A DNA stretch of 58,705 nt, from contig NZ_JBQAJM010000015.1 in assembly GCF_052030685.1 (NCBI RefSeq), forward strand, positions 1 to 58,705. Direction: 5' to 3'. Positions within the stretch are counted from its first letter, which is position 1. Each line of letters begins with the position of its first letter. The stretch is from Caedibacter sp052030685. GTDB lineage: Bacteria > Pseudomonadota > Gammaproteobacteria > Francisellales > Francisellaceae. The notes under the pieces were generated by a model, which worked only from the letters and a program-made list of their open reading frames with translations, ran no database searches and was not told the origin of the DNA. This document shows, piece after piece, positions 8,923 through 17,172 of the stretch. The position numbers were made by a program, and so were the translations under genes.

Positions 8923-9175
8923 TAATTCATAAGATATTTTTTTGTTGATACTATCTTGATAGTTATATTTCTTTTGGGATAAGCGCTTAATGGATTGAAA
9001 TTTAGTCCTATATCTAGCATCCGAAAATCCACGCAGAAAGTGTTTCCTGCGCATATCAAACCTGCGTTGCTATAAGGGCTAGAAAGTACCTTTTAATTAA
9101 TTGAGAGCCACTTGCTAACAATGTGTGAGTGAGTCGTTACAAGCTAGCTCATAACATTAAAGCTTCCTGTTAAGA
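8923..9175. other. Non-coding interval between tRNA-Leu and hicB
   Basis: No gene is seen. The stretch 9022-9092 reads, when inverted, as a diverged copy of about 9894-9960 on the far side of hicAB: shared blocks include GGTACT, GCAGGTT and TGCGCA(A/G)GAAACA. The TA module is therefore flanked by an imperfect inverted repeat. Confidence 0.5.
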
Positions 9176-9586
9176 CTAAGCCACATTGATATCTAGATGC
9201 TTGCCAAGCGCCGCCAAAGCCTGTTCTATTGCTTCAATCTTAGAGCGATAACGTAGATTGAATAATCTATCTAGATTTGATGGTGCAACCCCTATTTTAC
9301 TAGCGATGTCGGTTTTTTTAAGATTAGAAGCTAGCCATTCGTTATAAAGATATACTTTGGCAGCCAGACCAACTGGTAATGTAATGTAATCAACGCCAAT
9401 ATGCTGAGGTATTGGGATGGGTTTTTTATCTTCAATATAAAAGTCAAAGGCAGAGATAAGCGCGTCAACAGCCTGAGTTTGTAATTCGGATGGGTTTTCA
9501 ATAGTTGTCACTGCCTCGGGTACATCAGGGAATGTAACTAAGTACTCGCCGTTGTTATCTTCTTGAATATTAACATTATATTTCAT
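9176..9586 (-). CDS. hicB: HicB-family antitoxin
   Basis: Antitoxin that neutralises HicA and represses the operon. The 136 residues have an N-terminal HicB partial RNase-H-like fold (MKYNVNIQEDNNGEYLVTFPD, PEAVTT, ALISAFDFYIEDKKPIP) and a C-terminal helix-turn-helix near residues 88-125 (KKTDIASKIGVAPSNLDRLFN). It lies 14 bases downstream of hicA in the same operon. Two palindromes upstream of hicA are its likely operators. The module lies between the two copies of the tRNA-Leu 3' end, consistent with horizontal arrival. Confidence 0.92.
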   Translation of the reverse strand: MKYNVNIQEDNNGEYLVTFPDVPEAVTTIENPSELQTQAVDALISAFDFYIEDKKPIPIPQHIGVDYITLPVGLAAKVYLYNEWLASNLKKTDIASKIGVAPSNLDRLFNLRYRSKIEAIEQALAALGKHLDINVA

Positions 9587-9600
9587 CAGGTCACCTCGTA

Positions 9601-9780
9601 TTATTTCAAATCTAGGTCTTTCTTAATTTTCTCAACCAACCCTTTGCCGATTTCTTTTGCGCCATGGTCAGGGAAGATGGTCTGGCGTCCATTTAAATAT
9701 AGTTTGAAATGGCTACCTTTTGCTTTTTTGAATGTCGCGCCATTGTCTTTTAACCATTTTCTAAACTCACTGTACTTCAT
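9601..9780 (-). CDS. hicA: HicA-family mRNA interferase toxin
   Basis: Small ribosome-independent RNase toxin of 59 residues, beginning MKYSEFRKWLKDNGATF and continuing with KKAKGSHFKLYLNGRQ. The conserved catalytic histidine is His24 in GSHF. The C-terminal HGAKEIGKGLVEKIKKDL is the usual HicA dsRBD-like end. It is intact and is the first gene of the hicAB operon, with its promoter about 30 bases upstream. Confidence 0.92.
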   Translation of the reverse strand: MKYSEFRKWLKDNGATFKKAKGSHFKLYLNGRQTIFPDHGAKEIGKGLVEKIKKDLDLK

Positions 9781-9810
9781 TCAATGACGCTCTGTGCTCG
9801 CTATGTTTTT

Positions 9811-9862
9811 AGTTTATCAAAAATGATAAATCAGTCAAGATGGAGTTATCAAAAATGATAAA
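9811..9862 (-). promoter_or_regulatory. hicAB promoter with twin palindromic operators
   Basis: On the minus strand, TTGACT (9833-9838) and TAAACT (9811-9816) form a -35/-10 pair with 16 bases between. TTTATCAAAAATGATAAA at 9813-9830 is a perfect-arm palindrome covering the spacer and -10. A second copy of the same core lies at 9846-9862. The centres are about 33 bases apart, or three helical turns, as expected for cooperative HicB binding (inferred). Confidence 0.7.
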
Positions 9863-10378
9863 ATATATGCTCAAACGTGACACTCAGGCTTTAAGGTACT
9901 CCCAGAGGCTTAAAAGCTTGCAGGTTGGACATGCGCAAGAAACATTTTCTCACTGCCTATAAAAATTGATTTCGTTTCGTTTTGTACACCTATGTAAATG
10001 GGAAAGGTATTCAAAAAGCGAAATATCTAAAGTAAAGCATGGCTGAATAAGCACTAAACTGGCGCCTGAATTAGATGTGTCCAATTTTGGGCGCAACTAA
10101 CTGTATTGAATCATCTAGCACCTTAATTTAAGAGAGTAAAAGTAATGCCCCAGAGCGTAGCATTTAAGTGATAAAACGCTTAACTTTGGTCGGCTGAATT
10201 TTCAGCTCACCTAATATGGGCTTTAGTTGTGAGACTTACTTAACTTGACACCTACCGAGGTAGTCATGTGAAATTTAATGCAAGGGGGCACATTGCGATA
10301 AGTGTCCCCTGTAATGTCCTCTTGAGTGAATAATCTATTTTTAAATGCTTTTAAATCAAAGTTTTTAGCATGTTCTTT
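9863..10378. other. Non-coding remainder of the tRNA-Leu-associated segment
   Basis: I find no supportable gene. It contains the second arm of the inverted repeat that flanks hicAB (about 9894-9960) and a pair of similar phrases (GTGTCCAATTTTGGG and GTGTCCCC) that might be element debris. No integrase or transposase reading frame survives. Confidence 0.5.
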
Positions 10379-10419
10379 GAGCCTCCCCCGTCGCACCACA
10401 TAATCATATTATAATGCCT
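10379..10419 (+). other. attR-like degraded copy of the tRNA-Leu 3' end
   Basis: This matches 8882-8922 (tRNA-Leu 3' end plus flank) with few differences, including the GCACCA end and ATAATCATATTATAA. It has no upstream tRNA body. It is best read as the distal junction of an element that integrated into tRNA-Leu. Confidence 0.7.
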
Positions 10420-10434
10420 CAAATTATTCGACAT

Positions 10435-11154
10435 TTACTTGCTTATATTGTTTTTTGATATAGTGCACTCGACTTTATAAGTTCCGTATTGAAATTTAAA
10501 CACTTTTATGCGAGTGTCTGATTTGGGAAAATAAACTATTTCCTCCCAGCAAGGTTTAGGTGGAGGAATTAAATCGCCTCGGTCAGTGTACTTGTTTTCT
10601 TTTAAAATAAATCTTTTGCCATATGTGCGAGCCCCGTATATAGCCAATTGCTTTTGCGCTAGCGTGGAAAAATATATAACATTATCTGTGGAACCTAATA
10701 GGCATTCATAAAACTTAAACCATTTATAGTGCCATGCATTATTTTCAAGTTTATGCGCACTCTTAATGGCGTTATTGTATTCATTTAAGCTTGTATTAAA
10801 TTCTGTTATAGATGAGTTTAGCCTATTTAATAACAAAATAATATTTGGGTATTTTAAAGTCATAAGCTTTAACTCTACTATGCTAATGGGTGGAATTAAT
10901 GTCTCAAATTGGATTACATTTTTAGTGGGGTCGAACCATTGGTGTTCATTATTTAGGTCATTCTTAAGTTCAATCAAATACTTTTTGAACTCAAAGACTC
11001 TGGTTAAGATAGTATTTATCATAGCGATATTAGTGCTAATTGAAACATGCTCAGAATTTTTCTGTTGCTTTTTATGAAGTATTATGTTGGCTATAAGTGC
11101 AGCAATACCACCAAAAAATGCACCAACAAGCGCACTAAAAAATTCAACCCACAT
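10435..11154 (-). CDS. Hypothetical membrane-anchored protein in accessory cassette
   Basis: I do not recognise this 239-residue protein. An N-terminal hydrophobic helix (about residues 3-25, glycine/alanine-rich: ALVGAFFGGIAALIANIIL) is followed by KKQQK, then a long mostly helical soluble part containing 'NSSITEFNTSLNEYNNAIKS', so a single-pass anchor with a cytosolic domain is likely. ATG at 11154 is preceded by AAGGAC six bases away. A longer reading from 11199 lacks this. The gene lies downstream of the nuclease-fold gene on the same strand with about 100 bases between. It could be an effector or scaffold of that cassette, but that is inference. Confidence 0.7.
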   Translation of the reverse strand: MWVEFFSALVGAFFGGIAALIANIILHKKQQKNSEHVSISTNIAMINTILTRVFEFKKYLIELKNDLNNEHQWFDPTKNVIQFETLIPPISIVELKLMTLKYPNIILLLNRLNSSITEFNTSLNEYNNAIKSAHKLENNAWHYKWFKFYECLLGSTDNVIYFSTLAQKQLAIYGARTYGKRFILKENKYTDRGDLIPPPKPCWEEIVYFPKSDTRIKVFKFQYGTYKVECTISKNNISK

Positions 11155-11257
11155 AACGATGTCCTTATTGATTGTGTGAGAGATAAACAGTATTCGCAAG
11201 TATAGTAAAAAGCTTAGGTTATGAGTAATACTTAGTGTGTATTAGCTTTAAGTATTA

Positions 11258-11623
11258 TCAATAATTACAGATGTCTTCGCTTTTAATGAGAATTGGTATT
11301 ATTGGTCTGAGTGTATAAGGAGAAGGGGAAGTTGTTGGATTAAAGTGAGATATAAAATCATCGATTATTAAGACTAATTTATTTTTAGCTTTTGTCTTAT
11401 CTTTATAGCAAGGGTAGTCATCGAGTGTTTCTCTAGGTATTACAATCTCGATAATTTTTGAATATGTACTTGGCAATCCATCATCCTTCACAGCCCAATC
11501 AATATAGCATTTATAATCACTGCCATGACCATTATATTGATGGCGATAATTAGCATGTTTAGGTAAACAAGCGTGATTTTTAATATAATCAATTAGCTCT
11601 TGTCCAATACTTTCTGAATTCAT
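11258..11623 (-). CDS. Hypothetical small protein linked to the nuclease-fold gene
   Basis: A 121-residue protein with no family I recognise and no signal or membrane segment. The middle (SKIIEIVIPRETLDDYPCYKDK, then LVLIIDDFISHFNP) suggests an alpha/beta fold. It starts three bases after the stop of the upstream nuclease-fold gene, so the two are translationally linked. The partnership suggests an accessory or protective subunit. Unproven. Confidence 0.7.
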   Translation of the reverse strand: MNSESIGQELIDYIKNHACLPKHANYRHQYNGHGSDYKCYIDWAVKDDGLPSTYSKIIEIVIPRETLDDYPCYKDKTKAKNKLVLIIDDFISHFNPTTSPSPYTLRPIIPILIKSEDICNY

Positions 11624-11626
11624 AAT

Positions 11627-12508
11627 TTATTCCTCTTGTCTTTGAGCTGGTAATGTAAATTTTGGCACACTATAAATATTAATCCTATCGTTCAAAAGCT
11701 TGATTAATTCTCTGATTTTGTGCTTATTAACTATAAGCACTTGCATGATTGGTGAAGCGTGTTGCAGCTCGGGGTTTATAATAATTTTTATATTTTGACT
11801 CCGGTTTACTACCCTATGGATAGCCCAATCATATTTTTCAATCACTGGATTGATATTGCCTCCACTGTTAGTCTCATAGTCAATAACCCAGATATCTGCA
11901 TTAGTTGCTATTATAGGGATTACTATTGAAGGGTATGGTTTATCATCATCTTCAATAGATTGGATTGGTGAGAAATTTTCCATGGTCTGGCATATCTGTT
12001 GCTGTGCTTTATAAAAATTATTTCTGGAGTCTGCTGAATCAAAGCATTTATTCGACTTCATTTGATGGAAGTTGCCATTAATTGTATATGGTGCTGACTG
12101 ACCATCTTTAATATTAAAGTTAAGAACTCTATAGTTGATATCTCTGCCTGAAGCTAGCCTATGTTTTTTAGTAACTAGCGGACATACAACATCACTGGAA
12201 TAGCCCTCAGTAGTATCATTGTCTTTATCACAAATGCTTTTAGGCGCTTTGACAAGGATTAAATTTGTTCCTTCTTGAGCTCCTTTGCATTCAATTATAT
12301 AATTTTTATCATAAAAAGCAGCAATGATATCAACTTCAATGTTATCCCTGCCAATGAGCTCCCCCATTCTAATTTCTGATTGTTCTTGTGTATTGATTAA
12401 TTTATCAATTGATTGACACACCTCGAATTCGAGTAGATAGCCATTTTTGATGGCAATATCTTGAATGATATCAATAGAGTTTTGAGTATTATCGCTATCG
12501 TTTGACAT
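11627..12508 (-). CDS. Predicted PD-(D/E)XK nuclease-fold protein, function unknown
   Basis: A 293-residue cytosolic protein. An N-terminal helix with FEVCQSIDKL is followed by Asp60 in NIEVDIIAAF and, 12 residues later, the strand YIIECKG with Glu73 and Lys75. This D-(X)n-E-X-K spacing is the active-site pattern of restriction-endonuclease-like nucleases. The remainder (residues 100-293) matches nothing I know and includes a strand-rich stretch IVIPIIATNADIWVIDYET. No methyltransferase or helicase gene is nearby. It is first in a three-gene minus-strand cassette behind the tRNA-Leu scar. A defence role is plausible from fold and location but not shown. Confidence 0.75.
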   Translation of the reverse strand: MSNDSDNTQNSIDIIQDIAIKNGYLLEFEVCQSIDKLINTQEQSEIRMGELIGRDNIEVDIIAAFYDKNYIIECKGAQEGTNLILVKAPKSICDKDNDTTEGYSSDVVCPLVTKKHRLASGRDINYRVLNFNIKDGQSAPYTINGNFHQMKSNKCFDSADSRNNFYKAQQQICQTMENFSPIQSIEDDDKPYPSIVIPIIATNADIWVIDYETNSGGNINPVIEKYDWAIHRVVNRSQNIKIIINPELQHASPIMQVLIVNKHKIRELIKLLNDRINIYSVPKFTLPAQRQEE

Positions 12509-12650
12509 GTCCTATCCTTATGCATGAGCTATGAATATTAACTAACTTTTCAGTTCAGATATGAGTATAGTAAAACTGTTAGTCAGTTCCAGTGTGGGCT
12601 TGGGTGCAAATGGCATGGTACTATTGCACTGCTAAGTGATATCTTTAAAG

Positions 12651-13439
12651 TCATTTGTCATTTTGACTATTTGTTAAAAAGCTCAAACTTTGAGGGTCTC
12701 TATTGCAAGGGAAATAGTTCTTAGTATTTTTAACGGTATAGGTTATGGATGCATCTTTATTTATTGAGATTCCTTTAATAAATATTTCTTTCAATGAAAA
12801 ACCCTGCATGAACTGTTGTTTAGTAATATATATGTCATGTATTACACCTTTTTCAGAGGTTTCCCCTATGAGTGGTATGATTTGGATATGCAGATTATTA
12901 TTTTTGAAACCTGAATAGCGAACTCTCCATTGCTGTACAGTAATTGTATTTTCTATTATGGAGAAAAAATGATTACCTGAATTACTAGGTTTTTCCCATC
13001 GCCATCCTTTTTTACTACCTTTAACAGCTACAAATGGTTCTTCTGTCATAAATTTGCCTTCTGTATTAGCAATAACTCCAAGAATCCCAGCATAAAAGCT
13101 AGGGCTTGTAAACACTAAAGATGTCATATTACCATCATCATATATGTAGGTGTCACTCCAATCTGATGGATTAGAGGAGCCAAAACCATTTCTCAAGTTT
13201 TGAGTATTTATTTTTCTTTGTTGCATAATTATATATCTAGAAGAGATAAACATACTATCACCTATATTCGAGACTAAAGTATCTTTAGTTGGCGGAGGAG
13301 AAAAGGATACACCTTCTTTTAAACATTTAATATTTTTAGTAAGTGCTTTAGGATTTGGGTTTTTGTATGTGTATTTATCAGTAAAAATAGCACATGAGCA
13401 AAGAATCAAGGATAAAATGCAAATCAATATGCTCTTCAT
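12651..13439 (-). CDS. Hypothetical lipoprotein
   Basis: A 262-residue protein whose N-terminus MKSILICILSLILCSC carries a lipoprotein signal with the cleavage-site cysteine in LCSC. The rest is strand-rich and has no family I recognise. ATG at 13439 is preceded by GGAG. A reading from 13475 would put 12 residues ahead of the signal. It is separated by 142 bases from the nuclease cassette and may be an independent acquisition. Sorting to the outer membrane would use the LolDF system encoded at 5525-7463. Confidence 0.75.
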   Translation of the reverse strand: MKSILICILSLILCSCAIFTDKYTYKNPNPKALTKNIKCLKEGVSFSPPPTKDTLVSNIGDSMFISSRYIIMQQRKINTQNLRNGFGSSNPSDWSDTYIYDDGNMTSLVFTSPSFYAGILGVIANTEGKFMTEEPFVAVKGSKKGWRWEKPSNSGNHFFSIIENTITVQQWRVRYSGFKNNNLHIQIIPLIGETSEKGVIHDIYITKQQFMQGFSLKEIFIKGISINKDASITYTVKNTKNYFPCNRDPQSLSFLTNSQNDK

Positions 13440-13620
13440 TATGTATACTCCAATACATATCACGTTGTTATGCAAAATTTTAGACTACATTATTTGGTTG
13501 TGCCAGTAGCTATTCAGTTAACAAAAAACTTAGACCATTAACCCTAGTGAACTGAATCACTATTATTGATATTATCCCAAGAGATAAAAGCGTCAGCTTA
13601 ATTTTATCTTGCACGCCTAT

Positions 13621-14913
13621 TCAAGCAGATGTTGATGATTTGGCGAATGCCTTTTTACCAATATCCTTGCGGTGATATTCGTCTTGCCATGTAATGTTGG
13701 CTACTAATTTATAGGCGTGATTATAAGCTTCTTCAATATCACCACCTAATGCGGTAGCGCAAAGTACACGGCCACCATTGGTAACAATACTTACCCCATC
13801 GCGTCTGGTGCCAGCGTGAAAGACTTTGCTATTGGCATCATTGATTTGATCCAGTCCAATAATAATATCCCCTTTGTTATAACTATCAGGGTAGCCACCA
13901 GCTGCCATTACTACACCTAAGGCTGTATCTGGGTTCCATTGAGTCTCGTATTCATCAAGTTCTTCATTTAATGCGGCAAATGCAAGTTCAACTAAATCAG
14001 ATTCTAAGCGCATCATAATTGGTTGAGTCTCAGGGTCTCCAAAGCGGCAATTAAACTCTAAGGTTTTAATATCGCCATTTGGCATGATCATAAGTCCTGC
14101 GTACAGAAAACCCTTATAGGCTTCACCTTCATTTTTCATACCATCAATGACCGGTTGAATAATGTGTTGCATCACTTGTTGGTGAACTTCATTAGTAACA
14201 ATTGGTGCTGGTGAGTAAGCGCCCATACCGCCTGTGTTTGGTCCTTTATCACCATCATCACGTGCTTTATGATCTTGTGAACTTGCCATGGCTAATGCAT
14301 GTGTGCCATCGCATAGTACAATAAAGCTTGCTTCCTCGCCATCAAGGAATTCTTCGATAACAATCTCGCAACCGGCATCACCAAAGCGATTTCCATCAAG
14401 CATATCTTCAATAGTGCTTTCGGCTTCCTGTATGCTTTGAGCGATGACAACGCCTTTGCCTGCAGCCAAACCGCTAGCTTTGATAACAATCGGTAAGCTC
14501 ACTTCTTTCAGATAAGCCTTGGCTTTGTCAACTTCGGTGAAATTTTGATAGCGCGCTGTTGGGATGTTGTATTTGGTCATAAAGTCTTTGCTAAAAGCTT
14601 TAGAGGATTCCAGTTGTGCGCATTGCTTTTTCGGTCCTAAACAATTTAAACCATGGGCTTCAAATTCATCGACAATTCCAAGGCTCAAGGGTAATTCAGG
14701 GCCGACAATAGTCAGCTCGATTTCATTATCTTTGGCAAAGTTTATTAAATGTGGAATATCAGTCACCGCAATGTCAACATTGCTAACCTTTGCCTCACAT
14801 TCAGTGCCGGCATTGCCAGGGGCGACATAGATGTGTGTGGCATGCTCAGATTGAGCAAGCTTCCACGCCAGTGCGTGTTCGCGACCACCGTTACCAATAA
14901 CTAATATTTTCAT
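13621..14913 (-). CDS. purD: Phosphoribosylamine-glycine ligase
   Basis: The second step of purine synthesis, joining glycine to 5-phosphoribosylamine with ATP. The 430 residues cover the usual GARS N, ATP-grasp and C domains: KILVIGNGGREHALAWKL at the start, KASGLAAGKGVVIA, the GPNTGGMGAYSP loop and the metal site in LEFNCRFGDPETQ. ATG at 14913 follows AAGGA. An in-frame ATG 18 bases upstream has no ribosome site. It is divergent from murG, with no other pur gene nearby. Confidence 0.96.
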   Translation of the reverse strand: MKILVIGNGGREHALAWKLAQSEHATHIYVAPGNAGTECEAKVSNVDIAVTDIPHLINFAKDNEIELTIVGPELPLSLGIVDEFEAHGLNCLGPKKQCAQLESSKAFSKDFMTKYNIPTARYQNFTEVDKAKAYLKEVSLPIVIKASGLAAGKGVVIAQSIQEAESTIEDMLDGNRFGDAGCEIVIEEFLDGEEASFIVLCDGTHALAMASSQDHKARDDGDKGPNTGGMGAYSPAPIVTNEVHQQVMQHIIQPVIDGMKNEGEAYKGFLYAGLMIMPNGDIKTLEFNCRFGDPETQPIMMRLESDLVELAFAALNEELDEYETQWNPDTALGVVMAAGGYPDSYNKGDIIIGLDQINDANSKVFHAGTRRDGVSIVTNGGRVLCATALGGDIEEAYNHAYKLVANITWQDEYHRKDIGKKAFAKSSTSA

Positions 14914-14980
14914 GCAGGATTCCTTTGGCATTAAGTTTGTAAGTTTTAGATGCTCGTTAGTATATCATTGGGAAATCATT

Positions 14981-15009
14981 TTGCAGGTGTTATTTGCTAA
15001 GCGTATACT
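14981..15009 (+). promoter_or_regulatory. Promoter upstream of murG
   Basis: TTGCAG at 14981-14986 and TATACT at 15004-15009 are separated by exactly 17 bases, in the purD-murG divergent region about 100 bases ahead of the murG start. A sigma70-type match, inferred from consensus. Confidence 0.6.
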
Positions 15010-15107
15010 AGAGGTGGATATACAAATTAGTGCATAATCATTTGCTGCAACTAAGATGTGCTGTACAATTTAGCAAAACTTGTGAGATGAAATAGATAAG
15101 GGATGGC

Positions 15108-16211
15108 GTGAAGCATAATCATAATTCAAAACACAGTGTGCTTATTATGGCAGGAGGAACTGGTGGGCATATATTCCCAGCATTAGCGGTAGCAGATGAG
15201 CTTAAAGAACAAGGCATTGAAGTATTTTGGCTTGGGACTGAATATGGTTTAGAGACTAAACTAGTTGGTGAGCGTTATCCACTGTTTTATCTATCTGTTC
15301 GTGGTGTGCGTAAAAAGGGCATGCTAAAAAAACTGTGTTTACCCTTTAGTTTAAGTTATGCGGTCTTGCAGGCAATGCGAGTGATTCGCAAACAAAAAAT
15401 CAAAGTGGTTATTGGCTTTGGCGGTTATGCAGCAGGTCCTGGTGGGTTAGCAGCACGCCTTATGCGTGTGCCTTTGATTGTCCATGAGCAAAACGCGCGT
15501 CCAGGTATGACGAATAAAACACTCGCCAAATTTGCGCGTAAAGTATTGTGTGCTTTTCCAACCAGTGCTTTTAAAACAAAATCAAGCGTTGAGGTGATTG
15601 GTAATCCGATTCGTGATGAAATTAAGGTGTTGCATGAGCAAAAACATGATTTTTATAAGCATGTATTAAATGTTTTGGTATTAGGAGGCAGTCAAGGGGC
15701 TAAGCTGTTAAACGACGCGATGCCAGAATTTGTGCGTGATTTGCCAAAGGATGCTTGCGTTAATCTATGGCACCAAACAGGTGAGAAAACGTATCAAGAG
15801 ACTAAAGATGCCTATAGTTCATTATCTCCTGATTATAAATGTGAGCTTAAAATTGAGCCATTTATCAGTGATATGGCAGCTGCTTATCAGTGGGCAGACA
15901 TTGTTGTTTGTCGTGCGGGTGCTCTAACTGTTTCCGAGGTTGCTTGCGCCGGTGTGCCTGCTTTTTTTGTGCCGTTTGCTCAAGCGGTAGATGATCATCA
16001 ATATCACAATGCGCAATTTCTAGTTCAGGCAGAGGCAGCAATTTGCATCCGTGAGCAGAATTTTAATGCGCAAAAGTTAATGGCTTTTGTGCGTGCGATG
16101 GATATGAATCGTGCTCAGCTTGAGAAAATGTCGAATCATGCAAAGGGTGTTGCAAAGTTAGATGCTGTTGCAAAAGTTGTGGCAGAAACTAAAAAATACT
16201 TTGCTGTCTGA
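15108..16211 (+). CDS. murG: UDP-GlcNAc:undecaprenyl-PP-MurNAc-pentapeptide GlcNAc transferase
   Basis: Peripheral inner-membrane glycosyltransferase that makes lipid II. The 367 residues show the N-terminal GGTGGHIFPALAVADEL donor/acceptor loop, the GFGGYAAGPGGLAA and HEQNARPG motifs, GGSQGAKLLNDA, and the C-terminal RAGALTVSEVACAGVPAFFVP with DDHQYHNA. The start is GTG at 15108 behind AAGGGA; the ATG six bases upstream runs straight into a stop codon. The gene stands apart from the division cluster at 31026-35403, so the dcw cluster is split in this genome. Confidence 0.95.
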   Translation: MKHNHNSKHSVLIMAGGTGGHIFPALAVADELKEQGIEVFWLGTEYGLETKLVGERYPLFYLSVRGVRKKGMLKKLCLPFSLSYAVLQAMRVIRKQKIKVVIGFGGYAAGPGGLAARLMRVPLIVHEQNARPGMTNKTLAKFARKVLCAFPTSAFKTKSSVEVIGNPIRDEIKVLHEQKHDFYKHVLNVLVLGGSQGAKLLNDAMPEFVRDLPKDACVNLWHQTGEKTYQETKDAYSSLSPDYKCELKIEPFISDMAAAYQWADIVVCRAGALTVSEVACAGVPAFFVPFAQAVDDHQYHNAQFLVQAEAAICIREQNFNAQKLMAFVRAMDMNRAQLEKMSNHAKGVAKLDAVAKVVAETKKYFAV

Positions 16212-16249
16212 ATGAAAGTAAATAGCCGTATTTAAATCAAGAAATTAGT

Positions 16250-16753
16250 TTATGCGACAAGATGGCTCAATTGAACTTGAGCTATTGGCGATTCTTGCCG
16301 CATTAGATGCTTTTTTGCGCTGGATAACACCTTTTTTTTCATAATGATAATATCACTTAGATTTTGATTAGAGATGTAATCGCTCATTTGCAGTGGTAAC
16401 TTGATCTTGATTGTTTGCTCGAAGCCTGCGCACTCAAGATAGTTGGCTCCAAATTGGGTAAACGCATATAACGCATCACAATTAAGATTATCAGCAAGCT
16501 GTTCGATATGATTGAGTAATTTCGCTGCAATTTTTTGATTGCGGTGTGCTTTGTGTGTTGTTAATGCTTTAACAATCATGGCATTGTGATAAATTTCGAT
16601 GTGAGCAACGCCGGCAAGTTCGTTGCGCTTAGTAAAAAAGCCAAAAAAGAGCTGTCTTGGGCTAAAAAACCATTCAGCATTAAAAAAGTTTACATCAGCA
16701 AAAAGTTGTTGAACTTGTGATTGATGTGCTTTTGTTAGTGCTTGAATCGTCAT
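16250..16753 (-). CDS. GNAT-family N-acetyltransferase
   Basis: A 167-residue protein with the GNAT acetyl-CoA-binding pattern in HKAHRNQKIAAKLLNHIEQLA (about residues 68-88) and the C-terminal GANYLECAGFEQTIK that follows motif B. The substrate cannot be told from sequence. It follows the TrpR-family gene with ten bases between and probably shares its transcript. It converges on murG. Confidence 0.8.
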   Translation of the reverse strand: MTIQALTKAHQSQVQQLFADVNFFNAEWFFSPRQLFFGFFTKRNELAGVAHIEIYHNAMIVKALTTHKAHRNQKIAAKLLNHIEQLADNLNCDALYAFTQFGANYLECAGFEQTIKIKLPLQMSDYISNQNLSDIIIMKKKVLSSAKKHLMRQESPIAQVQLSHLVA

Positions 16754-16763
16754 AAAGCGCTCC

Positions 16764-17060
16764 TTAAGTATTAGCTTTTTTAGCTTTGGGTTGTATGAAC
16801 TTTTGTTTTATTTCGTCAGGTAACACTTTTAATGCGTTAGAACAACGCGTCACAGTGCTAATGCTGACCCTTAAGTTTTTAGCAATTTCACGCTGAGGCT
16901 TTTCACCTAATATCATAAGTTCTGCTAAAGCATAGCGGTTAGCTATCTGATTTTTTTCCTCAAGTGTGAACAAAAAATCCAATAATGTTGTCATTTCAGT
17001 TTCATCATTTGTCTGTTGTAACAGTTTAACTAAGTTTTTCCAGTTGGATTCCATGATCAT
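16764..17060 (-). CDS. trpR: TrpR-family transcriptional repressor
   Basis: A 98-residue all-helical protein resembling the Trp repressor: NWKNLVKLLQQ, then LLDFLFTLEEKNQIANRYALAELMI, and the helix-turn-helix KPQREIAKNLRVSISTVTRCSNALKVLP. Whether it senses tryptophan is not certain, since YerC-type relatives share the fold. No trp biosynthesis gene is in the window. Starts at 17060 or 17054 are both possible. Confidence 0.8.
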   Translation of the reverse strand: MIMESNWKNLVKLLQQTNDETEMTTLLDFLFTLEEKNQIANRYALAELMILGEKPQREIAKNLRVSISTVTRCSNALKVLPDEIKQKFIQPKAKKANT

Positions 17061-17172
17061 GCGACCAAATCTTTGTATTAGTGTAACGATACATGCGTGA
17101 TTGTGATCTGTCCAGCTAAAATTGGAAAAATTTAAAAACGTGTTCAGTGCTTGACAAAATATAATGACATAT

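Noticed and set aside
10060..10310. IS remnant suggested by GTGTCCAATTTTGGG-type phrases
   Set aside because: No transposase coding trace or matching inverted ends could be supported.
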